Shown here in pieces: positions 37,368 to 45,347 of a stretch of DNA of 64,000 nucleotides. The stretch covers positions 1-64,000 of the forward strand of contig CAJTOG010000003.1 in assembly GCA_910577575.1 (NCBI GenBank). Reading direction: 5' to 3'. The notes below the pieces were generated by a model. That model had not been told where the DNA came from. It was given only the letters and a program-made list of their open reading frames with translations, and ran no database searches. Origin of the DNA: an uncultured Ruminococcus sp. (lineage in GTDB: Bacteria > Bacillota > Clostridia > Oscillospirales > Ruminococcaceae). Within the stretch, counting starts at the first letter, position 1, and every line of letters begins with the position of its first letter. The position numbers were made by a program, and so were the translations under genes.

Positions 37368-39014
37368 TTAATCATAATTAAGGGCAAGTCTGTAATCTAC
37401 AGCACCTGTAAACGGGTCATAAAATATCTGTTCGTTTTCTTTGTAAGCTATAAAATAGGAATTTTTATAGAATAATGGTATAAACCAATAACTGTCTATT
37501 ATCTGATTTTCAGCAGAAGTATAAGATTCAATAAGTTCATTGACTGAAGAACAACTCATAAGCTTTGCTGATATTTTTCCGTCAGACAATGTGTTTTTAA
37601 GGCATGATATATTTTCAAATTGCTGTATAACTGACCTTCCGACTGCTGATGTTCCCTTGACAGGATAAAGTGCAATACTGTAGTCTCCTTCTGAAATTCT
37701 TTGATAAAATTCATCTGCCATAACATCCTCTATACTGATATGAAATCCGAAAAGCTCCTGCCATTTTCCAATAACATCATTCAGACAGCCCGAACCTGCA
37801 TACTCTGCATTTACCAGAATATTTACTGGTTCAAGCGAAGTAACTTTAAGTTCTTTTTTTGCAGTTTCATAACAGTTTAAAGCTTCTTCTTCATTGTATG
37901 ACGTAAACTGTCTTTCTGAAACAAGTTCTCTATAACTTCTTCCATGAAGCTTTACTGCCGGCGGAATTATACCGTATGCAGTCTGAAAATCACCATTTGA
38001 ATCCTGCTGTAAAGAATCTCTGTCAACAGAAAGTGCCATTGCCTTACGCATATTTCCATTGGAAAAATATTTATCATCCTGATTGAAAACAATTCCCAAT
38101 GTTGCCGCACTTATTCCTGTTATTGAATATTTTCCCGAATTATAAAGATTACTGTTTAAAGTTGTAAAACATTCTATCTCATCTTTTTTGAATAAATCCC
38201 TTACAGCATCTTCATTTTTTTCAATATTAAAACTAAGAAATGATGGATTAATGTCAAAAGTTTCACTCCAGTTTGCATCATTTCGTTTCATATACAGAAT
38301 ATTATTATTACCATAAGGGTCATAAAACCACTTTCTGACATAAAATGCACCATTCGACATTACTGAACGGTCATCAAGCCCATATCTGCCTTTAGTATTA
38401 TTAAAAAATTCTTCATTGCAAGGATAGGAAGCAGCTGAAGCCATAAGACTTAAAAATTCGGTATTTGGATTTTCAAGAACTATCATAAGTGTATAATCAT
38501 CAGGTGCATAGATTTCAGCAGATGTAACAGGACTTCCGTTATAAATTACAGAAGATGCCCCCATGATACACATAAAGTCCTTTGCATAAGGCGACTGCAT
38601 TTTAGGGTCAAGAACCCTCTGCAATGCAAACACATAATCCTTGGCCGTTACCGGAAAATATTCATCTTCTGTAATAACATCATCATCATTTTCATCAAAA
38701 AACCAGAAGTTATCTTCTTTAAGCTTAAATGTATAAATTGTACCATTATCCGAAACAGTATAATTTTCAGCATTACAGCAGACAACATTTCCGCTGCTGT
38801 CAATCTGCATAAGACCACTGTAAAGATTTTTTATAACTGTATTTGATGAAGGGTCATCAGCAAACTGAGGGTCAAGGCTTTCAGGATTTCCCTGCAATGG
38901 TGCATTGTACATATGACCTGTACCGCTTGCTCCGGAATCATCTCCGCATGAAACAACGGCAGAGGTAAATATCAATATACTTAAAAGAAATGCTATCTTT
39001 TTCAAATTATTCAC
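37368..39014 (-). CDS. Oligopeptide ABC transporter substrate-binding lipoprotein (SBP_bac_5 type)
   Basis: A 548-residue lipoprotein that binds peptides or similar ligands outside the membrane. The signal peptide ends in the lipobox SAVVSC, so Cys 23 is lipid-anchored. The family-5 pattern follows: QGNPESLDPQFADDPSSNTVIKNLYSGLM near 42-70, FKLKEDNFWF near 115, the DYVFALQRVLDP motif near 135 and RKAMALSVDRDSL near 325. No permease or ATPase gene lies nearby, so it is an orphan receptor. It starts at GTG 11 bases after the M15 carboxypeptidase stop and shares its promoter, suggesting a link to wall-peptide capture or sensing; that is inference. Confidence 0.9.
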   Translation of the reverse strand: MNNLKKIAFLLSILIFTSAVVSCGDDSGASGTGHMYNAPLQGNPESLDPQFADDPSSNTVIKNLYSGLMQIDSSGNVVCCNAENYTVSDNGTIYTFKLKEDNFWFFDENDDDVITEDEYFPVTAKDYVFALQRVLDPKMQSPYAKDFMCIMGASSVIYNGSPVTSAEIYAPDDYTLMIVLENPNTEFLSLMASAASYPCNEEFFNNTKGRYGLDDRSVMSNGAFYVRKWFYDPYGNNNILYMKRNDANWSETFDINPSFLSFNIEKNEDAVRDLFKKDEIECFTTLNSNLYNSGKYSITGISAATLGIVFNQDDKYFSNGNMRKAMALSVDRDSLQQDSNGDFQTAYGIIPPAVKLHGRSYRELVSERQFTSYNEEEALNCYETAKKELKVTSLEPVNILVNAEYAGSGCLNDVIGKWQELFGFHISIEDVMADEFYQRISEGDYSIALYPVKGTSAVGRSVIQQFENISCLKNTLSDGKISAKLMSCSSVNELIESYTSAENQIIDSYWFIPLFYKNSYFIAYKENEQIFYDPFTGAVDYRLALNYD

Positions 39015-39025
39015 GTTTCTTTCTG

Positions 39026-40132
39026 TTATTCAATAACTGTAACAATAAATCCGTCAGCATTATTTCCTGAAACCTTATACATTTTACCAGAAGGTACAGG
39101 AACATCAGTTTTATTTTCTTCTGCCGGAACATAGTAAACAGCATAGTTCTGACCACCGGCTGTAATTTCAAGCGGATTTTCATTAGTATGCGTTTTTATC
39201 AATTCAATATACTCTTCCATACAGAGGTTATTTGAATTGATATATACCGCATGAGGAACACCAATATATCTGTATGTATAAGTTCTTGCATTTTCACCGG
39301 TAATTTCTTCCTTGCCTTCAGGGAAGCGCATTATAAAACCATAGTTTCCTGCATTTTGAGCAAACCACCTGTAATTTCCTGTCGGACTGAAATACGCATA
39401 ACCTATCTCATCAAATGTATCACTACAGAACATATCAAATGTGCGTCCTGTATGATAATCCGTATAACCGGCTTCAAAGGTTCTGGATTTTCCGTTTATA
39501 TGACGTTCAACCTGTTCATCGTATGTTCTGTAACCGTCAAGAATAAATATGGATGTGGAATCAAGATACTTTGATTCCGCATATGCATCAATCATTTCAT
39601 TAAGCTGTTTCAGAACGTTTTTATCAAGCCTTGTAACAAAGTCGCCTGCTCCGTAGCTGTCACTTTTATTGTCAAAAAGAGTTATCGGATTTATATCATC
39701 TTCATAAAATTTATAATCGTATTCAGCATTTACAAGTACAAGGTCGCCTTTATAAATATCATCATTTGAATGAGTCTCCGTTGTGTACCCTGAAAGCAAC
39801 GTCTTAGTTGTCGATGTCACTGAATCAGTTGATGAAACTGATTCAGTTTCAGTAGTATATTCTACGCTGACTGTTGTCTCAGCAGAAACAAAAGTATTAA
39901 TTTCTTGACTGGTAGTACTTGTTTCGACAGAGACACTTGTCCCATTGCTGAAAGATTGACTTGAATTGAGATTATCAGGTTCTTCCTTGCCAAAAAACGC
40001 TTTGACGCACGAAGTAATAACTACAGCAAGCACAATTAAAACAAGTATCAAAATAACAATGCGGTCATATCTTATACGATACCTTTTTCCATTATTAGTT
40101 CTTCGATTTTTTTGCTTCTCTCCTCTTGTCAT
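39026..40132 (-). CDS. Membrane-anchored M15 family D,D-carboxypeptidase-like protein (VanY type)
   Basis: A 368-residue single-pass protein. A basic cytoplasmic start (KQKNRRTNNGKRYR) and one helix near residues 25-45 anchor it; a Ser/Thr-rich spacer of about 75 residues spans the wall. The enzyme domain (about 125-310) shows ILDGYRTYDEQVERH, the zinc-site stretch YHTGRTFDMF near 225 and YRYIGVPHAVYI near 295, matching the His, Asp and His of M15 peptidases that trim D-Ala from wall peptides. The family's usual Glu-x-x-His form is here reduced to VPHA, so activity should not be assumed. GGAG precedes the ATG. It is first in a two-gene operon with the peptide-binding lipoprotein. Confidence 0.85.
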   Translation of the reverse strand: MTRGEKQKNRRTNNGKRYRIRYDRIVILILVLIVLAVVITSCVKAFFGKEEPDNLNSSQSFSNGTSVSVETSTTSQEINTFVSAETTVSVEYTTETESVSSTDSVTSTTKTLLSGYTTETHSNDDIYKGDLVLVNAEYDYKFYEDDINPITLFDNKSDSYGAGDFVTRLDKNVLKQLNEMIDAYAESKYLDSTSIFILDGYRTYDEQVERHINGKSRTFEAGYTDYHTGRTFDMFCSDTFDEIGYAYFSPTGNYRWFAQNAGNYGFIMRFPEGKEEITGENARTYTYRYIGVPHAVYINSNNLCMEEYIELIKTHTNENPLEITAGGQNYAVYYVPAEENKTDVPVPSGKMYKVSGNNADGFIVTVIE

Positions 40133-40188
40133 TTTATTTCTCCTTTTTTGTCATTTTCTTTTCTATAATATGGCTTAATCCTTTATAA

Positions 40189-40217
40189 ATTATAGCATAA
40201 ATAATAACTCATGTAAA
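40189..40217 (-). promoter_or_regulatory. Promoter of the carboxypeptidase / binding protein operon
   Basis: TTTACA (40217-40212), 17-base spacer and TATAAT (40194-40189) on the minus strand, 57 bases before the ATG. Confidence 0.8.
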
Positions 40218-40245
40218 GGATTTTTTCAGTTTTTTCATAATTTTT

Positions 40246-41034
40246 TCATCTGCCTTTTTCAAAAAATATTCTTCTTCTATACTCAGTAGGAGTACAGCCC
40301 CTGTGCTGTTTGAATTGTTTCATAAAATAAGAATCACTTTCATATCCGCATCTTTCAGCAATCACACTTACTGAAAGCGATGTATTTTCAAGAAGGTCAG
40401 CGGCATAAATAAGACGACTTTCTATGACATCCTGACCAAAGGTTATACCAAATGTTCCAAAATATATCCTGTGGAAGTATGTACGGCTTATTTTAAGACA
40501 ACGGCATACAAAATCAACAGACCATTTATTTGTCGGATTCTCATATACAGATTTTCTCAAACTGTTCAGTTCAGGGTGCTTCGGAATTTCTTCATATCCA
40601 TCTTTACTTCTGTATGCTGATTCAAGTATAATTAATATAATTTTCATGTAAAGCTCTGAAACTTCAGCATTCCGGTTTCCTGAAATATCATTGTAAATTT
40701 TCATACTTTTTATAGCAGATGAAATAATAAAGCTGTCATTCAATTTTATCGGTATATTAAATAAATTCTTCACTAATATAGAATACTGTTTATCAGCTGT
40801 GGAAAAGCGGAAACAGACCATATCATATTTCAGACTTTTTGTTACTGTACTCCTGAAACTGTGTTCCATGCTGCTTGTATATATAATCGCCGTATTTCCG
40901 CTGTAAATCTTTTCTGTATTATCAACAGTAAATATAACCGGACTTCTAAAAAAATACAGACAATAATCATAAGACATTTTTTTAAAGTCAGGATTTTTAT
41001 TCTTTTCATTCAAAATAATTTTTGTAATTTTCAT
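40246..41034 (-). CDS. AraC family transcriptional regulator
   Basis: A 262-residue regulator with an N-terminal cupin-like sensor (about 1-155) and a C-terminal AraC DNA-binding domain (about 165-258). The two helix-turn-helix units read WSVDFVCRCLKISRTYFHRIY and SVSVIAERCGYESDSYFMKQFKQ, followed by GCTPTEYRRR, the family signature. I start it at ATG 41034 because GGTGA lies just upstream; the earlier ATG at 41067 falls in the hairpin after the transketolase gene. Sugar-type sensing is usual for the family, but no neighbour gives a clear target. It follows the transketolase genes on the same strand. Confidence 0.85.
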   Translation of the reverse strand: MKITKIILNEKNKNPDFKKMSYDYCLYFFRSPVIFTVDNTEKIYSGNTAIIYTSSMEHSFRSTVTKSLKYDMVCFRFSTADKQYSILVKNLFNIPIKLNDSFIISSAIKSMKIYNDISGNRNAEVSELYMKIILIILESAYRSKDGYEEIPKHPELNSLRKSVYENPTNKWSVDFVCRCLKISRTYFHRIYFGTFGITFGQDVIESRLIYAADLLENTSLSVSVIAERCGYESDSYFMKQFKQHRGCTPTEYRRRIFFEKGR

Positions 41035-41040
41035 TCTTTC

Positions 41041-41087
41041 ACCATAAATCAGAACCGCACAAAGCATTTTCTTTCTGCTCTGTGCGG
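41041..41087 (-). terminator. Hairpin after the transketolase genes
   Basis: The minus strand has CCGCACAGAGCA (41087-41076) pairing with TGCTTTGTGCGG (41066-41055), a 12-bp stem with one G-U pair, followed by TTCTGATTT. It should end the transketolase transcript. Confidence 0.7.
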
Positions 41088-41096
41088 AATCGGATT

Positions 41097-42044
41097 TTAT
41101 TTAAGTCTAATTGCTTCTTTTACCTTTTTTACAATATTTTCTGCTGAAAGTCCGAACTTCTTAAGCAATTCTACAGCAGGACCTGAATAGCCATATTCAT
41201 CATTTACGCCAATTTTTATAACGGGCACAGGACAGCACTCTGTAACTGCCTCAGCAACCGCTGAACCAAGTCCGCCGATAACGCTATGTTCTTCAGCTGT
41301 TACAATAACACCTGTTTCTTTTGCACATTTACAGATAAGTTCCTTATCAAGCGGTTTAATTGTATGAATATTTACAACCCTTACAGAAATTCCTTCTGAT
41401 TCAAGCATCTTCGCAGCCTCAACAGCTTCATTTACCATAAGACCTGTAGCTATAACAGTAATATCACTGCCGTCTTTTACAGTAACACCTTTGCCCATTT
41501 TAAATTTATATGTTTCCCTATCATTGATTACAGGCACAGCAAGTCTGCCGAAACGCATATACACAGGTCCTTCAAACTCAACAGCAGCTCTTACGGCAGC
41601 TCTCGCTTCAACATCATCACATGGATTGATAATAGTCATTCCGGGAATTGTACGCATCAATGCAATGTCTTCATTACACTGATGCGTTGCTCCGTCCTCA
41701 CCGACTGAAATACCTGCATGAGTTGCACCGATTTTAACGTTAAGATGAGGATAGCCGATTGAATTTCTTACTATTTCATAAGCTCTTCCTGCTGCAAACA
41801 TTGCAAATGTACTTGCAAACGGAATTTTTCCGCAGGCAGCAAGTCCGGCTGCAACACCCATCATATTAGCTTCTGCAATACCGCAGTCAAAAAAACGTTC
41901 GGGATATGCCTTTTTGAAAATTCCTGTTTTTGTTGCAGCAGCAAGGTCTGCATCAAGAACAACCAAATCCTTATATTCCTCAGCAAGTTCTTTAAGAGTT
42001 TCGCCGTAGCTTTCTCTGGTAGCCTTTTTGATTACATCTGACAT
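41097..42044 (-). CDS. Transketolase, C-terminal subunit
   Basis: A 315-residue pyrimidine-binding and C-terminal subunit of a split transketolase, which moves two-carbon units between sugar phosphates in the non-oxidative pentose phosphate pathway. FDCGIAEANMMGVAAGLA near 60 contains the catalytic Glu of thiamine pyrophosphate enzymes, and THAGISVGEDGATHQ near 115 is the substrate loop. The start is ATG 42044 because GGAGG lies nine bases upstream; a start at 42065 would overlap the upstream gene. Encoded directly after the N-terminal subunit, as in many Firmicutes. The cofactor ties it to the thiamine operon in this window. Confidence 0.94.
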   Translation of the reverse strand: MSDVIKKATRESYGETLKELAEEYKDLVVLDADLAAATKTGIFKKAYPERFFDCGIAEANMMGVAAGLAACGKIPFASTFAMFAAGRAYEIVRNSIGYPHLNVKIGATHAGISVGEDGATHQCNEDIALMRTIPGMTIINPCDDVEARAAVRAAVEFEGPVYMRFGRLAVPVINDRETYKFKMGKGVTVKDGSDITVIATGLMVNEAVEAAKMLESEGISVRVVNIHTIKPLDKELICKCAKETGVIVTAEEHSVIGGLGSAVAEAVTECCPVPVIKIGVNDEYGYSGPAVELLKKFGLSAENIVKKVKEAIRLK

Positions 42045-42048
42045 AGCT

Positions 42049-42888
42049 TTAATCCTCCAATTCATTTAACTGTGCAGAAAGCTCTGCCATAGCCTGTTCA
42101 TATTGCTCTTTATTCGGTGCTGTACCATGCCAGCCAACCTGATTCTCCATAAATGACACACCTTTACCCTTTACAGATTTCTGTATAATAGCAACTGGTT
42201 TGCCTGTAATTGTTTCAGCCTCTGCAAATGCGGCATCAATACTGTCAAAGTCATGAGCGTCCATAGTAATAACGTGCCATCCGAAAGCTGCAAACTTGTC
42301 TGTTATCGGTTCAGGCGAGCATACTTCTGTAATAGGACCGTCAATCTGAAGTCCGTTTCTGTCAACAATAGCCACAAGATTGTCAAGTTTATAATGAGCT
42401 GCAAACATGGCCGCTTCCCATACCTGACCTTCTTCTATTTCACCGTCTCCGAGAATTGAGTAAACCTTATAATTTTTATTGTCAAGCTTACCTGCAAGTG
42501 CCATTCCGCATGCTGCCGATATTCCCTGACCGAGCGAACCACTTGACATATCAACTCCGTTAATACTTATACAAGGATGACCCTGTAACATTGCTCCTAT
42601 ATGTCTTAATGATTTCAATTCCCCTTCCGGAAAATATCCTTTCTGTGCAAGTACAGCATAAAGTGCCGGAGCTGTATGACCCTTTGAAAGAACAAGTCTG
42701 TCCCTGTCCGGATTTTCCGGGTCGTTAGAATTTACATTCATCTTATTGAAATAAAGATAAGTTACAAGGTCACTTATTGAAAGTGAACCGCCCGGATGAC
42801 CTGACTTTGCATTATACGTACCCTCTATAACGCCTATTCTTACTTTGCAGGCTATTTTCTGCAAACTCTTTTTCATTGAAGCTTCCAT
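42049..42888 (-). CDS. Transketolase, N-terminal subunit
   Basis: A 279-residue diphosphate-binding subunit of the split transketolase. The TPP-binding stretch runs from SILGDGEIEEGQVWEAAMFAAHYKLDNLVAIVDRNG (GDG...N motif, near residues 145-180). Upstream are SGHPGGSLSISDL and LSKGHTAPALYAVL, the usual substrate-site motifs. GGAGG lies five bases before the ATG at 42888. Its stop overlaps the ribosome site of the C-terminal subunit. A 43-codon ORF and an HAD phosphatase gene lie just upstream on the same strand. Confidence 0.95.
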   Translation of the reverse strand: MEASMKKSLQKIACKVRIGVIEGTYNAKSGHPGGSLSISDLVTYLYFNKMNVNSNDPENPDRDRLVLSKGHTAPALYAVLAQKGYFPEGELKSLRHIGAMLQGHPCISINGVDMSSGSLGQGISAACGMALAGKLDNKNYKVYSILGDGEIEEGQVWEAAMFAAHYKLDNLVAIVDRNGLQIDGPITEVCSPEPITDKFAAFGWHVITMDAHDFDSIDAAFAEAETITGKPVAIIQKSVKGKGVSFMENQVGWHGTAPNKEQYEQAMAELSAQLNELED

Positions 42889-42906
42889 AATTACCTCCGT
42901 TAAAAT

Positions 42907-43038
42907 TTAAAATTGCTCCGAACTTACAGCAGTTTCATCATATCTTGCCTGTACTTCCTTGGATTTTTTTACATATCCAAGCATAGACGGAACAAGAACA
43001 GCCATAAGAATCAAAATAATTGGCAGTTTCTTCATCAT
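42907..43038 (-). CDS. 43-residue small protein with a pilin-like hydrophobic helix
   Basis: A short reading frame too small for standard calling. MMKKLPIILILMAVLVPSML forms one hydrophobic helix, followed by GYVKKSKEVQARYDETAV. The helix end and the following PSMLGYVKKSKE resemble the N-terminal helix of type IV pilins and pseudopilins just after the processing site, but the cleavage residue, the Glu at position 5 and the globular domain are missing. A strong ribosome site (GGAGG, eight bases before the ATG) overlaps the HAD gene stop, and it is packed tightly between that gene and transketolase. It could be a small membrane protein in its own right or a pilin remnant. Function unknown. Confidence 0.6.
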   Translation of the reverse strand: MMKKLPIILILMAVLVPSMLGYVKKSKEVQARYDETAVSSEQF

Positions 43039-43041
43039 TTT

Positions 43042-43875
43042 TTAATCCTCCGTTTTTTCGATTACATAATTTATCAATTCTGAAACAGCACCTTCATCGT
43101 TGGTACTGTTTAATACAATATCAGACTTGTTTTTTACCGATTCTTCTGAATTTGCAGGACAAACTCCCAAATCAGCAGACTGTATCATTTCAATATCATT
43201 ATCAAAATCACCAACAGCGATAAATTTAAAATCATTCATACCATCAAGTTTCTTGTACTCATTCATTGCTGAACCCTTGCTTATTCCCTTTGGAAGCATT
43301 TCAAGAAAAATATTTGCCGAACGCACAAAATTAACCTGATTATCATATCCGAGCTGTTTTACAAGTATTTCAAGATACGGAATATATTCGGGAGCAAGTG
43401 CAAACAGAACTTTAAGCCATCCACCCTCTGGAATATCATTAATATTCATATATTCAGGAATAATCCTGCAAAGATTTGTATGCAGAGTTTCATATTCATT
43501 ATTATTGAAAATATATGTTCCGTCAGCTCTTACAACCTCACCACCTGTATCAGGCATAATATTTAGAATTTCAGAAGTCATTTTACGGCTTAATTCCGGA
43601 AGTGACTGCGAATACAGAATTTTATCAGTAAAATAGTTATAAATCATTGCTCCATTATACATTATAACAGGCATTTTCAGATTGAGTATACTCTGATACT
43701 GTCTGAATGACTGTATAGTACGTCCTGTTGCAATTGTAAATTTTCCGCCGAGGGACGTGAATTTTTCAATGGCTTTCCTGTCAATGCCATTAATCTGCTT
43801 TTTAGAGTTCAGGAGCGTGCCGTCCATATCACTGAAAATTATTATTTTTGTTATATCTTCAAACAAATCAAGCAC
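43042..43875 (-). CDS. Cof-type HAD-IIB family phosphatase
   Basis: A 277-residue haloacid dehalogenase-superfamily hydrolase. Motif I is IIFSDMDGTLLNS near residue 12 with the nucleophile Asp; motif II is TIATGRT near 47; motif IV is FIAVGDFDNDIEMIQSADLGV near 222, all in the Cof/YkrA arrangement with an alpha/beta cap. Such enzymes dephosphorylate sugar phosphates, pyridoxal phosphate or flavin; the substrate cannot be inferred. It starts at GTG 43875 or at TTG 43866, where GTGAGG is better spaced. It follows rluD by one base and precedes the 43-residue ORF. Confidence 0.88.
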   Translation of the reverse strand: MLDLFEDITKIIIFSDMDGTLLNSKKQINGIDRKAIEKFTSLGGKFTIATGRTIQSFRQYQSILNLKMPVIMYNGAMIYNYFTDKILYSQSLPELSRKMTSEILNIMPDTGGEVVRADGTYIFNNNEYETLHTNLCRIIPEYMNINDIPEGGWLKVLFALAPEYIPYLEILVKQLGYDNQVNFVRSANIFLEMLPKGISKGSAMNEYKKLDGMNDFKFIAVGDFDNDIEMIQSADLGVCPANSEESVKNKSDIVLNSTNDEGAVSELINYVIEKTED

Positions 43876-43876
43876 C

Positions 43877-44791
43877 TCACATCTTTTCCAATTTGTTTAT
43901 TACAGAAATAAAATAGTCAGGAAGTTTACTTGAAAACTCCATATATTCATCTGTTGAAGGATGAATAAATCCTATTTTACGTGCATGAAGGCACTGCCCG
44001 TCAATACCCTTATATGATTTACCGTAAACATCGTCACCCAGAACTGAATGACCGATATACGCAAGATGTACACGTATCTGATGAGTACGTCCCGTTTCAA
44101 GTCTTAATCTTAAATGAGCATATCCGCCATACTGTTTTATAACACTGTAATGAGTTACCGCATTTCTGGAATTCTCCACAGTCACGCACATTTTTTTGCG
44201 GTCGTTTTTATTTCGCCCGATAGGTGCATCTATTGTGCCTTCCGTTTCTTTGAAGTAACCTGTCGCAACTGCTTCATATTCTCTTGTAAAACTATGAGCT
44301 TTAATCTGTTCTGCAAGATTGATATGTGACTTGTCATTTTTGGCAACAATAAGAAGTCCGCTTGTATTCTTGTCAATTCTATGCACTATCCCCGGACGAA
44401 TTATGCCATTGATACCTGAAAGGCTGTCTCCGCAGTGATAAAGCAATGCATTTACCAAAGTTCCGCTGTAATTTCCGTGAGCCGGATGAACTACCATGCC
44501 TTTTGGCTTATTAACTACAAGCAAATCCTCATCTTCATAAACAATATCAAGCGGAATATTTTCAGGTATTGCATCCATTGGCTGAGGTTCAGGAATTTCA
44601 ACAGTAATTCTTTCGGTTCCTTTGATTTTATAATTCTTGCTGACTGCTTTACCATCTGCAAGAACTCTGCCGGCGGAAATAATTGTCTGAACGGCGGAAC
44701 GTGTAATTTTTTCAATATTTTCTGAAATATATTTGTCAATTCTTGTTCCGATGTTTTCTTCGTTACACTGAAGCACCAAAATTTCACTCAT
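43877..44791 (-). CDS. rluD: RluA family 23S rRNA pseudouridine synthase (RluD-like)
   Basis: A 304-residue enzyme that isomerises uridine in rRNA. An N-terminal S4 RNA-binding domain (about 12-75) precedes the catalytic domain, where HRIDKNTSGLLIVAKND near residue 135 carries the catalytic Asp, and GRTHQIRVHLAYIGHSVLGD near 220 is the family motif. The start is ATG 44791, which overlaps the lspA stop by eight bases; an earlier start is not supported. Genes of this subfamily next to lspA are annotated YlyB/RluD in Bacillus, supporting an RluD-like role on the large subunit. Confidence 0.93.
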   Translation of the reverse strand: MSEILVLQCNEENIGTRIDKYISENIEKITRSAVQTIISAGRVLADGKAVSKNYKIKGTERITVEIPEPQPMDAIPENIPLDIVYEDEDLLVVNKPKGMVVHPAHGNYSGTLVNALLYHCGDSLSGINGIIRPGIVHRIDKNTSGLLIVAKNDKSHINLAEQIKAHSFTREYEAVATGYFKETEGTIDAPIGRNKNDRKKMCVTVENSRNAVTHYSVIKQYGGYAHLRLRLETGRTHQIRVHLAYIGHSVLGDDVYGKSYKGIDGQCLHARKIGFIHPSTDEYMEFSSKLPDYFISVINKLEKM

Positions 44792-45287
44792 TTTCTTCAG
44801 CCTCTGCCAATTTTTTTTCTTTTTCAATTTTAGGTTCTATAAAAATTATATAGAAAATAATGAGTATAAATGCAAAAGTTACACATATATCTGCTACATT
44901 GAAAATGGCAAAATGAAATAACTTTATCTCAAACATATCAACTACATATCCAAAACGAATTCTGTCAATTAAATTTCCTATTCCGCCCGCAACAAACAGC
45001 ATTATCGAAAAACTCAAAAATTTTGACTTTTTCATTGTCATAAACATAAGGATTATTCCAACAGCAATTATAAGTGACGTAAAACCGATAAGAAACCATC
45101 GTTGTCCCGACATACTGCCGAAAATTGCACCATCATTTTCAAGGTATGTCAAATCAAGTATTTTAAAATCGCCGATATGAATAAAATCCATGCTTCCGAC
45201 CGGCTTTAACGAATGAACAGCCCAGTATTTTACAAGCTGGTCAGATGCAATAAGAACAAGAGTAACTATAATAAGCAGTATGCCCAT
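44784..45287 (-). CDS. lspA: Lipoprotein signal peptidase LspA
   Basis: A 167-residue four-helix membrane aspartyl protease that removes signal peptides from diacylglyceryl-modified prolipoproteins. The catalytic Asp pair is seen in GGIGNLIDRIRFGYVVDM near residue 115 and FNVADICVTFAF near 133; ENDGAIFGS near 52 is the other conserved block. The last 15 residues are a charged tail. AAAGGA precedes the ATG. It is downstream of ileS with about 60 bases between, containing a hairpin, and overlaps rluD. It would process the peptide-binding lipoprotein at 37.4 kb. Confidence 0.95.
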   Translation of the reverse strand: MGILLIIVTLVLIASDQLVKYWAVHSLKPVGSMDFIHIGDFKILDLTYLENDGAIFGSMSGQRWFLIGFTSLIIAVGIILMFMTMKKSKFLSFSIMLFVAGGIGNLIDRIRFGYVVDMFEIKLFHFAIFNVADICVTFAFILIIFYIIFIEPKIEKEKKLAEAEENE

Positions 45288-45306
45288 ATTTTTCCTTTCA
45301 TAATAA

Positions 45307-45333
45307 TGCCTGCTGCGATAAAAACAGCAGGCA
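45307..45333 (-). repeat. Hairpin between ileS and lspA
   Basis: TGCCTGCTG (45333-45325 on the minus strand) and CAGCAGGCA (45315-45307) form a nine-base perfect stem with a nine-base loop. No T run follows, so it is not a typical terminator; it may set mRNA stability or the start of lspA translation. Confidence 0.5.
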
Positions 45334-45347
45334 ATATAAATCCTGAT

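Noticed and set aside
45307..45333. Terminator between ileS and lspA
   Set aside because: The stem is good but no T run follows on either strand.
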